Positions 17,101 through 25,594 of a DNA stretch of 64,000 nt are shown here, in pieces (the stretch's first letter is position 1; every line of letters begins with the position of its first letter). Location of the stretch: the NCBI RefSeq assembly GCF_030418315.1, contig NZ_JAUHPV010000006.1, positions 213,537 to 277,536 of the forward strand, in the 5' to 3' direction. This DNA is from Demequina zhanjiangensis. GTDB taxonomy: Bacteria > Actinomycetota > Actinomycetes > Actinomycetales > Demequinaceae. Under the pieces are notes generated by a model that worked only from the letters and a program-made list of their open reading frames with translations, was not told the DNA's origin and did no database searches. Both the position numbers and the translations under genes were made by a program.

Positions 17101-18744
17101 ATGTCAGACAGCATCGCGTCTCACAGCACAGGCGCCACCGAGGCGCCCGACAGGCGGAGCATCCTGCTCGTCTTCGTCGGCCTCATGACGGCCATGCTCC
17201 TATCCGCGCTCGACCAGACCATCTTCTCGACTGCGCTTCCCACGATCGTCGGCGAGCTCGACGGCGTCGACCACATGCTGTGGGTGACGACGGCCTACAT
17301 CCTCGCGGCGACCATCATGATGCCGGTCTACGGCAAGGTCGGCGACCTGATCGGGCGCAAGCCGCTGTTCATCGTCGCGATCACGCTGTTCATGATCGGC
17401 TCGATCGTGGGTGGCCTGTCGCAGGGGATGACGGAGCTGATCGTGGGGCGCGCCATCCAGGGCCTCGGTGGCGGAGGACTCATGATCCTGTCGCAGGCGA
17501 TCATCGCCGACATCGTCCCTGCACGGGAGCGCGGGCGCTACATGGGGGTCATGGGCGGAGTGTTCGCCCTGGCCTCGGTCGTGGGGCCGCTGCTCGGCGG
17601 CTGGTTCACCGAGTCGGTGAGCTGGCGCTGGTGCATGTGGATCAACATCCCTCTGGGCGTGCTCGCGATCATCTCCGCGATCGTGTTCCTGCACCCGCCG
17701 CACACGGATCGGGCGAAGCCGCGACTCGACATCGCGGGCATGGTGCTGATCGCCGTCGCCTCCGCTGCGCTCGTGCTCTTCACGTCCTGGGGCGGCGGCC
17801 AGTACGACTGGAACTCGCCGGTGATCGTGTCCCTCATCGCCCTCACGGTGCTGGCAGGCGTCGCGTTCGTGCTCGTGGAGCGCCGCGCGGCCGAGCCGAT
17901 CATGCCGCTCATGCTGTTCCGCCGCCGCAACTTCGTGCTCACCACGTCCGCCGGACTGCTCATGGGCATCGCGATGTTCGGCACGCTCGCGTACATGCCC
18001 ACGTACCTGCAGATGGTGGCGCAGGTGGATGCGACGGTCGCGGGCCTTCTGATGATCCCGATGATGGGGACGATGCTGCCCACGTCGATCATCGTGGGAC
18101 GCCGTGTCAGCGTCACCGGGCGCTACAAGGCGTTCCCCGCCGTCGGCGCGGTGGTGATCGCCGTCGCGATGTACCTGCTGTCCACCATGGCGTTCGATCA
18201 GCCGATCTGGCAGACGTGCCTCTACCTGGCGGTCTTCGGTGCGGGTCTCGGTCTGCAGATGCAGGTGCTGGTGCTGATCGTGCAGAACACGTTCCCTCTG
18301 AGCATGGTGGGGACTGCGACCGCGGCGAACAACTACTTCCGTCAGATCGGGGCCTCGCTCGGTGCGGCGGTGGTCGGCTCGATCTTCACGAGCAACCTCA
18401 TCTCGCTGCTGACCGAGCGCATGCCCGGGGGAGCGTCGAGCCTTGGCGACGCGAACTCGATCACGCCGGGGGCGGTGCTCGACCTGCCGCAGGACATCCA
18501 GGACGTGATCGTGAGCTCGTACAACGATGCGCTGACCCCTGTGTTCCTCTACATCGTGCCGCTGTCGCTGCTGTCCCTCGCGCTGCTGCTGTTCGTGAAG
18601 GAGGTGCCGCTGCGCACCACTCTCGATCGCGAGCCGGCGATCGAGCCGTCGCACATGGACGGGCCCGACTACCTCGAGGACGAGCGGGACTCGCGGCAAT
18701 CTGCTGGCACCTCGGGAGCGTCGGAGCGGGGCTCCGCGACCTGA
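17101..18744 (+). CDS. DHA2-type (EmrB/QacA) multidrug MFS exporter
   Basis: 547 residues with about 14 hydrophobic helices, the size and topology of the 14-helix drug:H+ antiporters. Family motifs: LDQTIFSTALPTIVGEL in helix 1, GKVGDLIGRK in the first cytoplasmic loop, and VVGPLLGGWF in helix 5. The acidic C-terminal tail is cytoplasmic. Operon with the TetR gene; a GC hairpin follows 10 bases after the stop. Confidence 0.92.
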   Translation: MSDSIASHSTGATEAPDRRSILLVFVGLMTAMLLSALDQTIFSTALPTIVGELDGVDHMLWVTTAYILAATIMMPVYGKVGDLIGRKPLFIVAITLFMIGSIVGGLSQGMTELIVGRAIQGLGGGGLMILSQAIIADIVPARERGRYMGVMGGVFALASVVGPLLGGWFTESVSWRWCMWINIPLGVLAIISAIVFLHPPHTDRAKPRLDIAGMVLIAVASAALVLFTSWGGGQYDWNSPVIVSLIALTVLAGVAFVLVERRAAEPIMPLMLFRRRNFVLTTSAGLLMGIAMFGTLAYMPTYLQMVAQVDATVAGLLMIPMMGTMLPTSIIVGRRVSVTGRYKAFPAVGAVVIAVAMYLLSTMAFDQPIWQTCLYLAVFGAGLGLQMQVLVLIVQNTFPLSMVGTATAANNYFRQIGASLGAAVVGSIFTSNLISLLTERMPGGASSLGDANSITPGAVLDLPQDIQDVIVSSYNDALTPVFLYIVPLSLLSLALLLFVKEVPLRTTLDREPAIEPSHMDGPDYLEDERDSRQSAGTSGASERGSAT

Positions 18745-18754
18745 GCCTGGCCTT

Positions 18755-18778
18755 CCGGGGAGGTGCATGCCTCCCCGG
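18755..18778 (+). terminator. Terminator hairpin after the TetR-exporter operon
   Basis: Perfect 9-bp stem CCGGGGAGG / CCTCCCCGG around loop TGCATG, 10 bases after the exporter stop. No U-tract. Confidence 0.7.
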
Positions 18779-18867
18779 TGGGGTGAGGGGCGCTGGTCGG
18801 CGGCACCGCCTCGCGGCGCGGCGGGGGTGAGCCTCCTCGCATGGATCCCGGGACCATCGCGCTGAAG

Positions 18868-18910
18868 TTGCAAAGAAACGGTTGCAAAGAATGCTTTGCA
18901 AGCCTACTGT
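18868..18910 (+). promoter_or_regulatory. ArsR-type operator and leaderless promoter
   Basis: TTGCAAAG and CTTTGCAA form a perfect inverted repeat with spacer AATG (18882-18901). A further direct half-site TTGCAAAG lies at 18868. The first half-site supplies a -35 (TTGCAA, 18882-18887); 17 bases later is a -10 TACTGT (18905-18910), and the ATG is 8 bases beyond its last base. A repressor bound here would block RNA polymerase, so autoregulation by the downstream ArsR protein is likely. Confidence 0.7.
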
Positions 18911-18917
18911 GAGTGGC

Positions 18918-19586
18918 ATGAGCACCGATGACGGCCAGACTGCCGATCCTCAGCACGCGTCGGGGGAGCCGAGCTCCGACAGCCCTCACTCCACCGTGCG
19001 GAAGGCCGACGCCGCCGCGATCAAAGGCCTCGCGCACCCGCTGCGGCTCGAGCTGTACGACCAGCTCGTCACGTTCGGCCCGGCCACCTCGGCGATGCTC
19101 GCGCACCGGCTCAACGAGTCCTCAGGCGCGACCAGCTATCACCTGCGGCAGCTCGCTCGCAGCGGACTGATCGTGGAGGTCCAGGGGGAGGGCACCGCGC
19201 GGGAGCGCTACTGGCAGCCGACGCCGGGAGGGCTCGCCCTCGGACCCGACGACCACCTCTCGCCCTCGTCCAAGCAGGCGGCGGGCAGCGTCGCCCGCAA
19301 CGTCGCCCAGCGTGCGTCCCAGCGCGCCGAGGCCTTCGTCGATCGCGCGCTCGGGCACATCGAGGACCCGGAGGAACGGCCCTGGCTCGAGGCGTCGGAG
19401 CTCGCGGTGACCCGCCTCCAGCTCACCGTCGAGGAGCTCGCCGAGCTCGGGGAAGAGGTGCAGCGGATCCTGCAGGCCCGACGGCTGTCCGCCGAGCAGA
19501 GGGACTCGACCGCCGAGACCCGACGCATCCAGGTGCAGTTCTACGCCTTCCCCCTCGACGCCCCGGACGAGGGAGACCTGTCGTGA
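18918..19586 (+). CDS. ArsR/winged-helix transcriptional regulator
   Basis: 222 residues. After a polar N-terminus, the winged helix spans about residues 35-100 (LAHPLRLELYDQL, then ATSYHLRQLARSGLI as recognition region). No metal-binding ELCVCD-type motif is visible, so it is not a classical arsenic sensor; the helical C-terminal half resembles HTH_20 proteins paired with MFS pumps. The ATG at 18918 is chosen because the promoter geometry predicts transcription starting there. Stop and exporter GTG overlap (GTGA). Confidence 0.87.
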   Translation: MSTDDGQTADPQHASGEPSSDSPHSTVRKADAAAIKGLAHPLRLELYDQLVTFGPATSAMLAHRLNESSGATSYHLRQLARSGLIVEVQGEGTARERYWQPTPGGLALGPDDHLSPSSKQAAGSVARNVAQRASQRAEAFVDRALGHIEDPEERPWLEASELAVTRLQLTVEELAELGEEVQRILQARRLSAEQRDSTAETRRIQVQFYAFPLDAPDEGDLS

Positions 19587-21001
19587 CATCGCATCCGCCC
19601 GCACCCAGCGACCGTGGGCTCGGACACGGCTTCGGAAGACTCTTCTGGGCGGCCGTCGCCACGAACCTCGGCGACGGGCTCAGCCGCGTCGCAGTGCCTC
19701 TCGTCGCCGTGACCCTCACGCGAGATCCTCTCGCCGTCTCCGTGCTCGGAGCGCTCGCAGTGCTTCCTTGGCTGCTTTTCGGGATCCACGCCGGAGTGCT
19801 CGTCGACCGGCACGACCGCCGTCGAGTCATGGCGATCGCGAACGGGATGAGGGTGGTCACCGTTGTCGCCGTGCTTGCGAGCATCGTCGCCGACAGCGTG
19901 AACCTGGTCATCCTCGGCGCCGCGACCGTGCTGTTCGGCGTCGGCGAGGTGCTCGCCGACAACGCGACGAACGCGATCATGCCCGCAGTGGTGCGCAAGG
20001 ATGCCCTCGACCGCGCGAACGGCCGCATCCAGGCCGCGCAGATCGGCGTCGACACGTTCGTCGCCACACCGCTCGGCGGAGTCCTCTTCGCCCTCGCGGT
20101 GACGCTGCCGCTCCTGCTCGCCACCGGCGCCTTCGCGGCGGTCGTCGTGCTCGCGCTCGCGCTACCCGCCTCAGCCGCTCGGGCGCGCTCCCGTGCGGTC
20201 GCACCGCCGCTCGTCGTCGCGCCAGGGGAGTCCCTGCCAGACGGAGACGTGGCGGAGGCGGTCGGTCCCGATCGCGGTGAGGCGGCCACGGGGGAGGCCG
20301 AGACGCCTGTCCGCGCGCGCGACGGGATCGCCTTCCTGTGGAACTACCGCTGGCTGCGCTGGATGACCCTGCTCACCTCTGCCACGGCTGCCTTCCTCAC
20401 CTTCGCCCAGGCGACCACGCTCCTGCTCTTCCTCGACAGCTTCGGCGTGCCGGAGGCCGCGATCGGCGTCGTGACGGCCGGCGTCGGGCTCGGGGGCCTG
20501 GCCGGTGCGCTGGGAGCGCCGATGGTGGTGGCGCGGTTCGGGAGAGGCCGTGTCATGCTCGGCGGCATCCTCGCCGCCGGCGCGGGCCTCACCGCAGTCG
20601 GCCTCGCTCCCAATCTGCCCGTCGCCATCGGCGCGTATGCCATCAGCGCATGCGGGGTCGGCGTCTGGAACGTGCCGTGGGGTGCGACCCGCCAGTCAGT
20701 GATCCCCAGCGAGCTGCTCGGCCGAGTGCTCGGCTTCGGCCGCACGATCGGGTGGGGTCTGATCCCCATCGCGTCGATCGCGGGAGGCCTCGTCGCGCGG
20801 CTGTCCCTGACCACGCCGCTGATCATCGGAGGGCTTGCGATCATCGCGCTCGGCCTCGTCGGCGCAGTACTGATCCTCGCGACGGACCGGCAACCCTCGG
20901 TCTCCGACGCGGAGGACGAGCAGGTGTTCGACGAGGAGGGCCGGCTCGCCGACGACGCTGAGGCCCCGCCGCGAGAGGCCGTGCCTGCCGACGTCGTCTA
21001 G
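19583..21001 (+). CDS. MFS transporter paired with the ArsR regulator
   Basis: 472 residues with 12 predicted hydrophobic helices and a charged cytoplasmic loop in the middle (about residues 205-245). Resembles the enterobactin-exporter/tetracycline-like MFS branch (starts LFWAAVATNLGDGLSRVAVPLVAVTL; loop VDRHDRRRVM). Overlaps the ArsR gene by 4 bases, so translationally coupled and probably repressed by it. Substrate unknown. Confidence 0.88.
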   Translation: MTSHPPAPSDRGLGHGFGRLFWAAVATNLGDGLSRVAVPLVAVTLTRDPLAVSVLGALAVLPWLLFGIHAGVLVDRHDRRRVMAIANGMRVVTVVAVLASIVADSVNLVILGAATVLFGVGEVLADNATNAIMPAVVRKDALDRANGRIQAAQIGVDTFVATPLGGVLFALAVTLPLLLATGAFAAVVVLALALPASAARARSRAVAPPLVVAPGESLPDGDVAEAVGPDRGEAATGEAETPVRARDGIAFLWNYRWLRWMTLLTSATAAFLTFAQATTLLLFLDSFGVPEAAIGVVTAGVGLGGLAGALGAPMVVARFGRGRVMLGGILAAGAGLTAVGLAPNLPVAIGAYAISACGVGVWNVPWGATRQSVIPSELLGRVLGFGRTIGWGLIPIASIAGGLVARLSLTTPLIIGGLAIIALGLVGAVLILATDRQPSVSDAEDEQVFDEEGRLADDAEAPPREAVPADVV

Positions 21002-21118
21002 GGGAGCTCCGCCCCCGCCGTTCCCAGGCCGCACCACGCAAGCCGCCGTCCACCGCAGTCGGCCATGCGCACCCCGGCGTCCGCCGTCTCGCGCAAGGTG
21101 GTCGCTCGGAGGTGGGAC

Positions 21119-21475
21119 ATGGCAGCGAACGTCGCGGTCGGACGCTACGGGGAGGAGCTGGTCGCGCGTCGGCTCAGCGCCCAGGGGTGGCGGATCCTCG
21201 CACGGAACTGGAGATGCGCCGAGGGGGAGATCGACCTGGTGTGCGCCGACGGCCCCACGCTCGTGGTCGTCGAGGTGAAGACCCGACGGAGCATCTCAGC
21301 AGGGCTTCCCCAGGAGGCGGTGACCGCCGCGAAGGTGGTGAGGCTGCGGCGTCTGACCTCCGCGTGGCTCGCCGCTCAGGAGGCGCGCTGGTCCGCCGTG
21401 CGAATCGACGTCGTCGCTGTCACCCTTCCACGGTCGGGACCCGCCGTCGTCGAGCACCTGCGGTCCGTCGGATGA
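21119..21475 (+). CDS. YraN family endonuclease-like protein (UPF0102)
   Basis: 118 residues with the restriction-endonuclease-like pattern GEIDLV followed by VVVEVKTRR. Function unknown; usually next to rnhB/comM/dprA in actinobacteria, as here. The start at 21119 has GGAGGT 6 bases upstream; the longer frame lacks such a site. Its stop overlaps the comM ATG. Confidence 0.9.
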   Translation: MAANVAVGRYGEELVARRLSAQGWRILARNWRCAEGEIDLVCADGPTLVVVEVKTRRSISAGLPQEAVTAAKVVRLRRLTSAWLAAQEARWSAVRIDVVAVTLPRSGPAVVEHLRSVG

Positions 21476-22461
21476 TCGGGCGCACGCGCTCGGTGGTGCT
21501 CATGGGCCTCGCCGGGCACCTCATCGAGGTCGAGGCCCACCTCGCGTCGTCGTTGCCCGCGTTCACCATCGTCGGGCTGCCTGACGCCGCGCTCGGGGAG
21601 GCGCGGGACCGGGTGAGGGCCGCCGCGGCGTCGTCCGGGTTGAGATGGCCTGCACGCCGGGTCACCGTCAACCTCACCCCGGCCTCGCTGCCCAAGTCCG
21701 GCTCCGTCACGGACCTCGCGATCGCGGTGGCGGCGCTCGCGGCAGCGGGCGAGATCGACGACGCGCGCATCGCGGAGACCGTTCACCTGGGGGAGCTCGG
21801 CCTCGACGGGCGCGTGCGACCGCTCGTCGGAACTCTTCCGATGGTCGCGGCGGCCGCCGCGAGCGGAGCGCGCGAGATCGTCGTCCCGATCGGCAACCTC
21901 GACGAGGCGAGGCTCGTCGACGACGTGCGTGTGCGAGGTGTCGCAAGCCTCGGAGAGCTGCTCCGCGACTATGGCAGCACCGATGCCTCGCCTTCGTCTC
22001 TTCCTGCCGTGCTTCCGCATGCCATCAACGGCGCGCGCGCCGTCGTCCCCGATCTCAGCGACGTCCAAGGGCAGGCCGACGCGCGCTGGGCGCTCGAGGT
22101 CGCTGCCGCAGGCGGCCACCACCTCCTCATGACGGGGCCGCCCGGGACCGGCAAGACGATGCTTGCCGAACGATTGCCGGGCATCCTCCCCGACCTCTCC
22201 CCGCAGGAGGCGATCGCGGCGACCTCGGTCCACTCGCTCGCGGGCACGCTCGATCCCCAGGACGGCCTTCTACGGCGACCACCCTTCGAAGCGCCCCACC
22301 ACTCGGCGAGCGCTGCCGCGATCGTCGGAGGGGGAGCGATGCTTGCGCGCCCTGGCGCCATCTCGCGTGCGCACGGCGGCGTGCTGTTCCTCGACGAGTC
22401 GCCAATACCAAAGTACACATTGCTATCCGTCGGTTCCCAATTGGTTCCGACGGTGTTATAG
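21472..22461 (+). pseudogene. comM: comM 5' part, interrupted by a mobile element
   Basis: First 309 codons of ComM (YifB, Mg-chelatase-like AAA+ helicase), which helps branch migration of incoming DNA during natural transformation. Contains the N-terminal Lon-like domain and the AAA+ Walker A (GPPGTGKT near residue 223). The native sequence ends at GAG 22396-22398, directly after Walker B (LFLDE). The frame then runs 20 codons into the element (SPIPKYT...) to a stop at 22461. The rest lies at 34470-35054; joined, they give 503 residues, the normal family length. The truncated product lacks the sensor and arginine-finger region and should be inactive unless the element excises. Confidence 0.95.
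22376..22422 (+). mobile_element. attL: left junction of the element in comM
   Basis: The host side reads CTGTTCCTCGAC, the shared core GAG is at 22396-22398, and the element side begins TCGCCAATACCAAAGTACACA. The element arm (from 22400) matches the inverted right arm at 14 of 20 positions. The central dinucleotide by symmetry is GA (22396-22397). Confidence 0.8.
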
Positions 22462-22496
22462 TCGAATCAATACCGGCAATACCAGGGAGTATTGCC
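22431..22496 (+). promoter_or_regulatory. Promoter and operator-like repeats upstream of the capsid gene
   Basis: A -10 TATAGT at 22457-22462 has a weak -35 TTCCCA 17 bases upstream, inside an imperfect palindrome (CCGTCGG ... CCGACGG, with GGTTCC twice). Beyond the -10 is a perfect 8-bp inverted repeat GGCAATAC / GTATTGCC with a 6-base loop (22475-22496). The CAATAC core also occurs in the att arm. It is probably the controlled late promoter of the element; the binding protein is unknown. Confidence 0.5.
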
Positions 22497-22599
22497 CGTG
22501 CTGAAGGTGACGAACCCCTAGGGACTCCCAGTTCGCCGAAGACAGTGATCCAACGCCGGCCAGAGGTCGTGCGTCCACACTGATCTTTAGGAGACGGAC

Positions 22600-23694
22600 A
22601 TGGCACGTGGTTTCAATGTCGCATCCGACGTCTTCCAGCGGACCATCGATGGCTTCGACCTCGGTGGCATCTGGAACGACTTCCAGGATGCGCTTCAGGT
22701 ATACAACCAGGGCAAGGCTCCGATCCTCGCCCTTCTCACCCACAGCACGACCGCGACCGGCGACCCGCTCGCTTTGGATGGCGGCAGGCTCGACTTCGAG
22801 GAGGCGTCGGAGTTCGGCGTTCCGAAGTCTGGCCGCGTCGAGCCGGACTACTACGTCGCGGGGTACGACCTCAAGTGGTTCGACCTCGCGCAGCGGTACA
22901 CCGCCGCGTTCCTTCGCGACGCGACTGCCGAGCAGGTCCGGACCCAGCACATCGCGGCAATGGAGGGGAGCGACCGTCTTCAGTGGACGATGGCGATCAA
23001 CCGCCTCATGACCCCGGCGCTGGAGGGTTCGCGACCGGTCAACCCGGAGGGGCAGTCGATCTACTCGCTCTATGCCGGATCAACCGACGATGCTCCGCCC
23101 GAGTTCAAGGGTCGGACCTTCGCCACCGGGCACAACCACTACCTGGTTTCTGGCGCCGCGACCGTCGACGGCCAGGACCTCGAGGACGCGATCGAGCACG
23201 TCGCGCACCACGGCTACGGCGTCGGACCGGGTGAGCGCATCATCCTGTTGGTTCACCCCAACGAGGGAGCGGTCATCCGTGGATTCCGCGCTGGCGTCAA
23301 CGGCAGCCCCTTCGACTTCATCCCCTCGGCGGGCGGTGTTCCGTACATCACCACCGAGCGGATCGTGGGTGCTGTCCCGGCGGGCGAGTTCAACGGACTG
23401 CCGGTGATCGGTTCGTTCGGCAAGGCGCTGGTCGTCGAGACGTACGACGCCTTCGCTGGATACGTCGTTGCCATCGCGCACGGTGGCAACAACTCGACTC
23501 GCAACGCGCTGTCGGTCCGGTCCCACACTCGCCCGGAGCTGAAGGGTCTTCGCATGATTCCCGGCACCGACGACAAGTACCCCCTCAGCGGTTCGACCTA
23601 CGGCATCGGCGTCGGGTTCGGCGTCCGCAACCGTGGCGCAGCAGCCGTGGTTCAGATCACCGCGAGCGGCTCGTACTCCGCTCCGACCATCTGA
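22600..23694 (+). CDS. HK97-fold major capsid protein
   Basis: 364 residues with AGGAGA upstream. It resembles, from memory of the family, actinophage-type major capsid proteins: an N-arm with long helix (DGFDLGGIWNDFQDALQ), the conserved DGGRLDFEEASEFGVPK region, SGAATVDGQDLEDAI (spine-helix side), a P-domain, and a C-terminal A-domain ending with GVRNRGAAAVVQITASGSY. No scaffold or protease gene is adjacent. An encapsulin is less likely because there is no cargo enzyme next to it and the gene lies in an integrating element. It is the only clear virion structural gene here. A strong hairpin follows 38 bases after the stop. Confidence 0.82.
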   Translation: MARGFNVASDVFQRTIDGFDLGGIWNDFQDALQVYNQGKAPILALLTHSTTATGDPLALDGGRLDFEEASEFGVPKSGRVEPDYYVAGYDLKWFDLAQRYTAAFLRDATAEQVRTQHIAAMEGSDRLQWTMAINRLMTPALEGSRPVNPEGQSIYSLYAGSTDDAPPEFKGRTFATGHNHYLVSGAATVDGQDLEDAIEHVAHHGYGVGPGERIILLVHPNEGAVIRGFRAGVNGSPFDFIPSAGGVPYITTERIVGAVPAGEFNGLPVIGSFGKALVVETYDAFAGYVVAIAHGGNNSTRNALSVRSHTRPELKGLRMIPGTDDKYPLSGSTYGIGVGFGVRNRGAAAVVQITASGSYSAPTI

Positions 23695-23732
23695 ACCTCA
23701 ACTGATTGGCGCTAGCGGGCGTCAGTCACCTC

Positions 23733-23766
23733 GGTGCCGCCGCGTCGCGGCCGGCGCGGCGGCACC
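23733..23766 (+). terminator. Hairpin between capsid gene and the next gene
   Basis: Perfect 12-bp stem GGTGCCGCCGCG / CGCGGCGGCACC around a 10-base loop, with no U-tract. It probably limits read-through so that capsid mRNA exceeds downstream mRNA, or protects the capsid mRNA 3' end. Confidence 0.7.
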
Positions 23767-23789
23767 ACACCTCACAGATCGGAGAAGTC

Positions 23790-24203
23790 ATGAACAGCAC
23801 TCCAGACGCAGGCACAGTCGCGTTGCTCGAACAGTTCGATGTCGAGACTCGCGACGCGGAGAAACTCATTCCGCTGGTGCGGAACCGGCGACTCCGACGC
23901 CACGAGATGATCGGCGGGTGGATCGACAAGGCGCTCCGCTCGTACGACTCCGACGGGGAGTTCGGACCTGTTCCGGTCGTGCGGATCATCGACTGTGAGG
24001 TCGAGACGTTCCGACGCAACGGTGCGAAGCCGATCGCGGACGACCGTGCCCAGACCCGGTGCCTCAAGTGCAGTGAGGCCCACCTCGGCACAGTGCCATT
24101 CTGGATCAACTGCGGCCACGTGATCTTCCAGGCCGATCTGTGCCCTACGTGCTCTGACAACGCGGTGCTCGAACTCGACGCGCTGCCGCAGACTTGGGTC
24201 TAG
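23790..24203 (+). CDS. Zinc-ribbon protein of unknown function
   Basis: 137 residues with GGAGAAG 3 bases before the ATG. Two CxxC knuckles (CLKCSEAH about residue 92 and CPTCSDNA about 122) surround a short beta region, suggesting one zinc ribbon in the C-terminal half. The N-terminal half is charged and helical. No family recognised. It sits between the capsid and the terminase-like gene, so a role in capsid assembly, DNA recognition or helper-phage interference is possible but unproven. Confidence 0.7.
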   Translation: MNSTPDAGTVALLEQFDVETRDAEKLIPLVRNRRLRRHEMIGGWIDKALRSYDSDGEFGPVPVVRIIDCEVETFRRNGAKPIADDRAQTRCLKCSEAHLGTVPFWINCGHVIFQADLCPTCSDNAVLELDALPQTWV

Positions 24204-24205
24204 CC

Positions 24206-24847
24206 ATGGCAGAGCGTCGACGCTGTGCGGGCGTGGTCTCCACAGAGCATTCCGAGCGGTTCGGTGATCCTTGCAGGGCTTGGGCCATGCCGGGGTCGGA
24301 CTTCTGCAACCAGCACCGGCCCGATGCTGCGGAGCAACTGACTAATCGGTGCGTGCGCCGGAAGAAGAACGGCGAGCAGTGTCGACGCCCTGCGGTGCGC
24401 GGATCGACCGTCTGCCCCAAGCACGGCATCAACCGCTTCGCGCTGGCGGCGGCTCAGAGGCGGCTCGCCTCCTTCGCAGACCCGGCGTTGACGGCGCTGT
24501 ACGACATCTTGATTAAGCCCAGCACGCCGGACAACGAGCGGGCGCGAGTGGCGCTGGCGATCATCGACCGGGTGGGACTTGGTCCTAGCGCCAGGTTCGA
24601 GGTCGGGATCGAAGCGAAGCCGTGGGAAATCGTCATGCAGCATGTCGTGCGCGAACTGCCAGAGGGTTCCGACCTCGCCATCGAGTCGGGTCCGGTCGTG
24701 GATGCTGAGGTCGTCGAGGAACCGATCGAAGACGAACCTCGACCACGCGACAACCTGCCTCGGATTGTCCCTCCGCACTCCAGCGAGGAACGCGCCACCT
24801 ACGAGCGCCCTCAGCGTTCGGCTGAGCCACCTGCCCATCTCGTGTGA
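24206..24847 (+). CDS. Cys/His-cluster protein, probable small terminase-like DNA recognition factor
   Basis: 213 residues, 2 bases after the preceding gene. Two N-terminal Cys/His motifs: C-x18-C-x11-C-x3-H (residues 7-42) and RRKKNGEQCRRPAVRGSTVCPKHG. Next is a helical segment with RVALAIIDRVGLGP, a pattern I associate with proteins encoded next to terminase genes in actinophages. The last third is acidic/Pro-rich and disordered. Small-terminase function is inferred from this pattern and the position after the capsid gene; no large terminase is present, so it would have to recruit a helper enzyme. Other DNA-binding roles are possible. Confidence 0.5.
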   Translation: MAERRRCAGVVSTEHSERFGDPCRAWAMPGSDFCNQHRPDAAEQLTNRCVRRKKNGEQCRRPAVRGSTVCPKHGINRFALAAAQRRLASFADPALTALYDILIKPSTPDNERARVALAIIDRVGLGPSARFEVGIEAKPWEIVMQHVVRELPEGSDLAIESGPVVDAEVVEEPIEDEPRPRDNLPRIVPPHSSEERATYERPQRSAEPPAHLV

Positions 24848-24856
24848 GGACGGATC

Positions 24857-24967
24857 ATGGAGAAGGATCTTTCGGCGTCGGAGTTCGCCCCAGACGCGAC
24901 TCCCATCGAGGATCGAGCGCCTGCTGATCCTCCACGCTGGCTGACTGGCGATTCGCGCGCGCAGTGA
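24857..24967 (+). CDS. Small ORF after the terminase-like gene
   Basis: 36 codons starting MEKDLSASEFAPDA, 9 bases after the preceding stop, with GAGGA upstream. Acidic, Pro-rich, no homologue recognised. It may be the last gene of the capsid operon or chance. Confidence 0.4.
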   Translation: MEKDLSASEFAPDATPIEDRAPADPPRWLTGDSRAQ

Positions 24968-25294
24968 GAGCTAGGAAGGGCGCGTGAGTCGCCCTAGATC
25001 GCGCTGTGGCGCGACGAACGGTGCTAGTGCGATATCGCGATCGACCGCGCGACTTCAGTGCCTCTCAGGCGATCTGATGCGACTGCGCCGGTAGGTCGTC
25101 GCGTAACATCTGCGTATCGATGCCGAATCTGAGTGTGTACCAGGTGCGATTAGATTCCCTCTGTGAAATAATCGAACCATCGACGGCGCGCAATCGCGCC
25201 GACTCCGACGTTTGGATGCCTGGCACACAGTTCGGAGATGCGTAGGGATCAGTGATTCCGGCTCGTGACCTTCAAGTCATGAACGGATCACGCC
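24968..25294. other. Gene-free stretch with repeat A and a GCGATATCGC palindrome
   Basis: No convincing gene. It contains the sequence GCCCTAGATCGC..GTGGCGCG (24991-25014), found again at 28250-28272; the palindrome GCGATATCGC (25029-25038), whose halves reappear in the origin hairpin at 28053-28072; and ATCGACGGCGC, also repeated near 28298. Probably holds the promoter and operator for the HTH/primase operon; it could also contain a packaging start site. Confidence 0.5.
24991..25014 (+). repeat. Repeat A, copy 1
   Basis: GCCCTAGATCGC then GTGGCGCG, matching copy 2 at 28250-28272 with a one-base spacing difference and few mismatches. Both copies lie in gene-free stretches ahead of element operons. 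Confidence 0.65.
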
Positions 25295-25594
25295 ATGGCG
25301 CTTCCCAAGCGAACGCAGCGACTCGCGCGTTTCCTCGCGTACGACGGAATCACCCACAAGCAACTCGCGGTCGCCCTAAGCGACCCCGACCTCGGCATCG
25401 AGGTCACTGAGAACGAGGTCAAGACCCTCGTCCGCGGATGCCGGTATCCCACCCCTCGCGAACTCGAACGCATCAGTGCGATCTTCAACGGCCTCCCGCC
25501 AGATGTCTTCTTCGAGAAGTCGATGCTTGTCTACAAGGACGCGACATCGTGGCCGCCGCACGGTCGGGGCTTCCGCACAGGGCGGAACGCGTGA
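25295..25594 (+). CDS. Small HTH DNA-binding protein (XRE-like)
   Basis: 99 residues. The first 65 resemble an HTH domain (LARFLAYDGITHKQLAVAL, then ENEVKTLVRGCRYPTPRELERISAIF), the pattern of repressor-type proteins. It heads a tight operon ending in the primase-helicase, so it may regulate replication or switch the element between states. Candidate sites are the GATATC palindromes at 25029 and 28053. Confidence 0.6.
   Translation: MALPKRTQRLARFLAYDGITHKQLAVALSDPDLGIEVTENEVKTLVRGCRYPTPRELERISAIFNGLPPDVFFEKSMLVYKDATSWPPHGRGFRTGRNA

Noticed and set aside
22475..22496. GGCAATAC/GTATTGCC hairpin as a terminator
   Set aside because: No T-run, located between a -10 box and the capsid gene start; more consistent with an operator.
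22600..23694. Encapsulin nanocompartment instead of phage capsid
   Set aside because: No cargo protein or targeting peptide gene next door, and the gene lies in an integrase-bounded element with terminase-like and replication genes.
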